This document shows, piece after piece, positions 7,581-9,036 of a DNA stretch of 9,036 nt; within the stretch, counting starts at the first letter, position 1; each line of letters opens with the position of its first letter. The notes below the pieces were generated by a model that was given only the letters and a program-made list of their open reading frames with translations, did not search any database and was not told the DNA's origin. This DNA is from Pseudomonadota bacterium (GTDB taxonomy: Bacteria; Desulfobacterota; Desulfobulbia; Desulfobulbales; Desulfobulbaceae), in NCBI GenBank assembly GCA_009778235.1, contig WRKE01000249.1, forward strand, positions 1 to 9,036, written 5' to 3'. The translations under genes were made by a program, and so were the position numbers.

Positions 7581-9036
7581 ATGTCTAAGCCTCCCCCTGT
7601 CAAACCAATCGAGCAGGAGCCCCGTATCGGGGTGTATGTCTGCCATTGCGGGCTCAATATCGCCCAATCCGTTGACTGCGCCAAGGTGGCCGCCGAGGCG
7701 GCCGCCACCGAGGACGTGGTCGTGGCCAAGGATATCGTCTATGCCTGTTCCGAGCCGGGGCAGCAGCAGATTAAGCAGGATATCCTCGACAACGACCTCA
7801 ACCGGGTGGTGATCGCCTCCTGCTCGCCCCGCCTGCACGAAACGACCTTCAAGAAGATGCTCGATTCGGTGGGCCTCAACCCCTATCTGCTCGACATGGC
7901 CAACCTGCGCGAGCAGTGCTCCTGGGTACACATGAACGACCGCGACGGGGCCACTGCCAAGGCGGAAACCCTGGTTGACATGGCCGTCTCCAGGGTGCGC
8001 CACCTGGAGCCCCTGCACGAGGACACCCTGCCGCTCATCCCCAAGACCCTGGTGATCGGTGGCGGGGTGGCCGGTATCCAGGCGGCGCTCGACCTGGCCG
8101 ACAGCGGTTACGAGGTCACCTTGGTGGAGAAAGGCCCTTCCATCGGCGGGGTCATGGCCCAGCTCGACAAGACCTTTCCCACCATGGACTGTTCGATTTG
8201 AATCTTAGGTCCTAAGATGACGGATGTCGGTCGACATCCACGGATAAAATTGTTGACCTTGAGCGAAGTCGTCGATCTGAAAGGATATGTCGGCAACTTC
8301 AAAGTGAAAATCATCAAGAAGGCCCGCTATGTCGATGAACAGGGCTGTACGGCCTGCGGCGACTGTGTCAAGGTCTGCCCAGTGGTGCGGCCCGATGAAT
8401 TCAACATGGGCCTGGGATCGCGCAAGGCGATCTACAGCCCCTTTGCCCAGGCAGTGCCCTCGTCATATCTGATCAATGCCAAGGAATGTTTGGGGCACAA
8501 TCCGGCGGTCTGTTCCAAATGCGTGGAGGTTTGCGCCAAGGGGTGCATCAATTTCCACATGTCGGACGAGGAGATCATTGAGGAGGTCGGCACGATCATC
8601 GTTGCCACCGGCCTTACGCCCTATGATCCCACCGAGATGGACGAGTACGGCTACACCCGGTTTGCCAACGTGCTCACCAGTCTGGAGTTCGAGCGCCTGG
8701 TCAATGCCGGCGGCCCGACCAAGGGGGGATTGATCCGGCCTTCTGACCGTAACCATCCGAAATCAGTGGGCTTCATCCAGTGCGTGGGCTCGCGTTCGGC
8801 CACCAAGGGCGGCGGCCATTACTGCTCCAATATCTGCTGCATGAACACCGTCAAGTCGACCCTGATCATCAAGGAGCATTATCCCGAGGTCGAGGTCAAG
8901 GTGTTCTATATCGACATCCGGGCCTTTGGCAAGGGGTTCGAAGACCTCTACACCCGCAGCCGTCGCCTGGGCGCCCAGTATATCCGGGGCCTGCCCGGAT
9001 CGGTCGAGGAAACAGAGAGCGGTGGCCTGCGGGGGG
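7581..9036 (+). CDS. hdrA: HdrA, selenocysteine-containing FAD/iron-sulfur subunit, 3' partial
   Basis: HdrA is the flavin-based electron-bifurcating subunit of heterodisulfide reductase complexes. Here 485 codons are visible before the right edge. The N-terminal domain opens with RIGVYVCHCG (15-24) and contains ASCSPRLHE (79-87). The thioredoxin-reductase-like FAD domain begins with GGGVAG (160-165). Residue 207 is TGA (8199-8201) in DCSI-U-ILGPKM, where most HdrA proteins have DCSIC; the frame continues unbroken after it. An inserted ferredoxin follows with C256/259/262/266 and C303, C311/314/318/322. Then come FIQCVGSR (C401) and YCSNICC (C415, C419, C420), the hallmark Cys set of the non-canonical HdrA cluster. 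Standard gene calling would end the protein at 8201 and misread the rest. Decoding requires SelA/B/C/D elsewhere in the genome. The likely partner is the MvhD-HdrC-HdrB fusion upstream. Confidence 0.93.
8199..8201 (+). other. In-frame TGA read as selenocysteine (Sec207 of HdrA)
   Basis: The codon falls at the second cysteine of the invariant HdrA CSIC motif. At least 278 further codons in the same frame encode HdrA without another stop. Selenocysteine at this motif is established for HdrA of Methanocaldococcus jannaschii and reported for deltaproteobacteria. Confidence 0.92.
8202..8218 (+). repeat. Inverted repeat immediately after the selenocysteine codon
   Basis: ATCTTAGGTCCTAAGAT is a perfect palindrome around T8210 and can form a 7-base-pair stem with a GTC loop. 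It touches the TGA codon and ends 3 bases before the SECIS-like hairpin, so both could form at once. Its role is unknown. It may be a lower or auxiliary part of the recoding structure. Confidence 0.6.
8222..8239 (+). promoter_or_regulatory. Candidate bacterial SECIS hairpin
   Basis: GGATGTC and GACATCC form a perfect 7-base-pair stem closing a GGTC tetraloop (8229-8232). The loop starts 27 bases after the TGA. An apical loop containing GGU(C) at this kind of distance within the coding sequence is what SelB recognises in bacterial SECIS elements such as E. coli fdhF. Only the hairpin geometry is seen; binding is inferred. Confidence 0.82.

Noticed and set aside
6534..8018. Long minus-strand open frame (494 codons) across the fusion gene and hdrA start
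   Set aside because: It is a shadow of two genuine genes whose motifs are clear on the plus strand, and it spans an intergenic gap with no family resemblance of its own.
7581..8201. HdrA as a pseudogene or a short 206-residue protein ending at TGA
   Set aside because: The frame continues without loss of register, the TGA sits at the known Sec/Cys position, and a SECIS-like hairpin follows. Decay would not be expected to leave all downstream Cys motifs intact.
8217..9036. A separate gene starting at ATG 8217 after the stop
   Set aside because: It would split the FAD domain of HdrA in two. The only possible Shine-Dalgarno sequence (AGG, 8207-8209) is weak and buried in a palindrome.

Overview
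This GC-rich window carries one co-directional (+ strand) catabolic gene cluster. It joins a 2-oxoacid:acceptor oxidoreductase to heterodisulfide-reductase (Hdr)-type electron-transfer proteins. The gene content suggests a strictly anaerobic bacterium of the former Deltaproteobacteria (Desulfobacterota), such as a sulfate reducer, sulfur disproportionator or syntroph. That placement is inferred from domain combinations and the selenocysteine codon, because no phylogenetic marker is present.

Layout: (1) 1-1049, alpha subunit of a KorA-type oxidoreductase, cut by the left edge. (2) 1046-1894, the TPP-binding beta subunit. (3) 1929-2528, the gamma subunit. (4) 2525-5902, a 1125-residue mosaic flavoprotein in which a GltD/NfnB-like FAD/NAD(P) module sits between pieces of HdrA and ferredoxin domains. 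(5) 5895-7502, a 535-residue MvhD-HdrC-HdrB (HdrD-like) fusion. (6) 7581-9036 and beyond, HdrA, interrupted by an in-frame TGA at 8199-8201 that I read as selenocysteine. Genes 1/2 and 3/4 overlap by ATGA, genes 4/5 overlap by 8 bases, genes 2/3 are 34 bases apart and genes 5/6 are 78 bases apart. This looks like one transcription unit, with its promoter and terminator outside the window. No RNA genes, mobile elements or CRISPR arrays were seen.

How the genes probably work together (inference): the Kor enzyme decarboxylates a 2-oxoacid with CoA and releases low-potential electrons. The GltD/HdrA mosaic offers an NAD(P)H site. HdrA supplies the FAD where flavin-based bifurcation or confurcation occurs. 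The MvhD-HdrC-HdrB fusion supplies an electron wire and a CCG-type (cysteine-rich) disulfide or other acceptor site. The cluster would therefore couple 2-oxoacid oxidation or synthesis to NAD(P)(H), ferredoxin and an unknown high-potential acceptor.

The most notable signal is the selenocysteine HdrA. Translation continues in the same frame after the TGA with unmistakable HdrA sequence. The TGA replaces the second Cys of the family's CSIC motif, and a GGTC-loop hairpin of bacterial SECIS type lies 27 bases downstream. Selenocysteine HdrA is already known in some methanogens and deltaproteobacteria, so this is a well-supported recoding event rather than a new system. The 1125-residue mosaic and the whole Kor-Hdr set are less well characterised.
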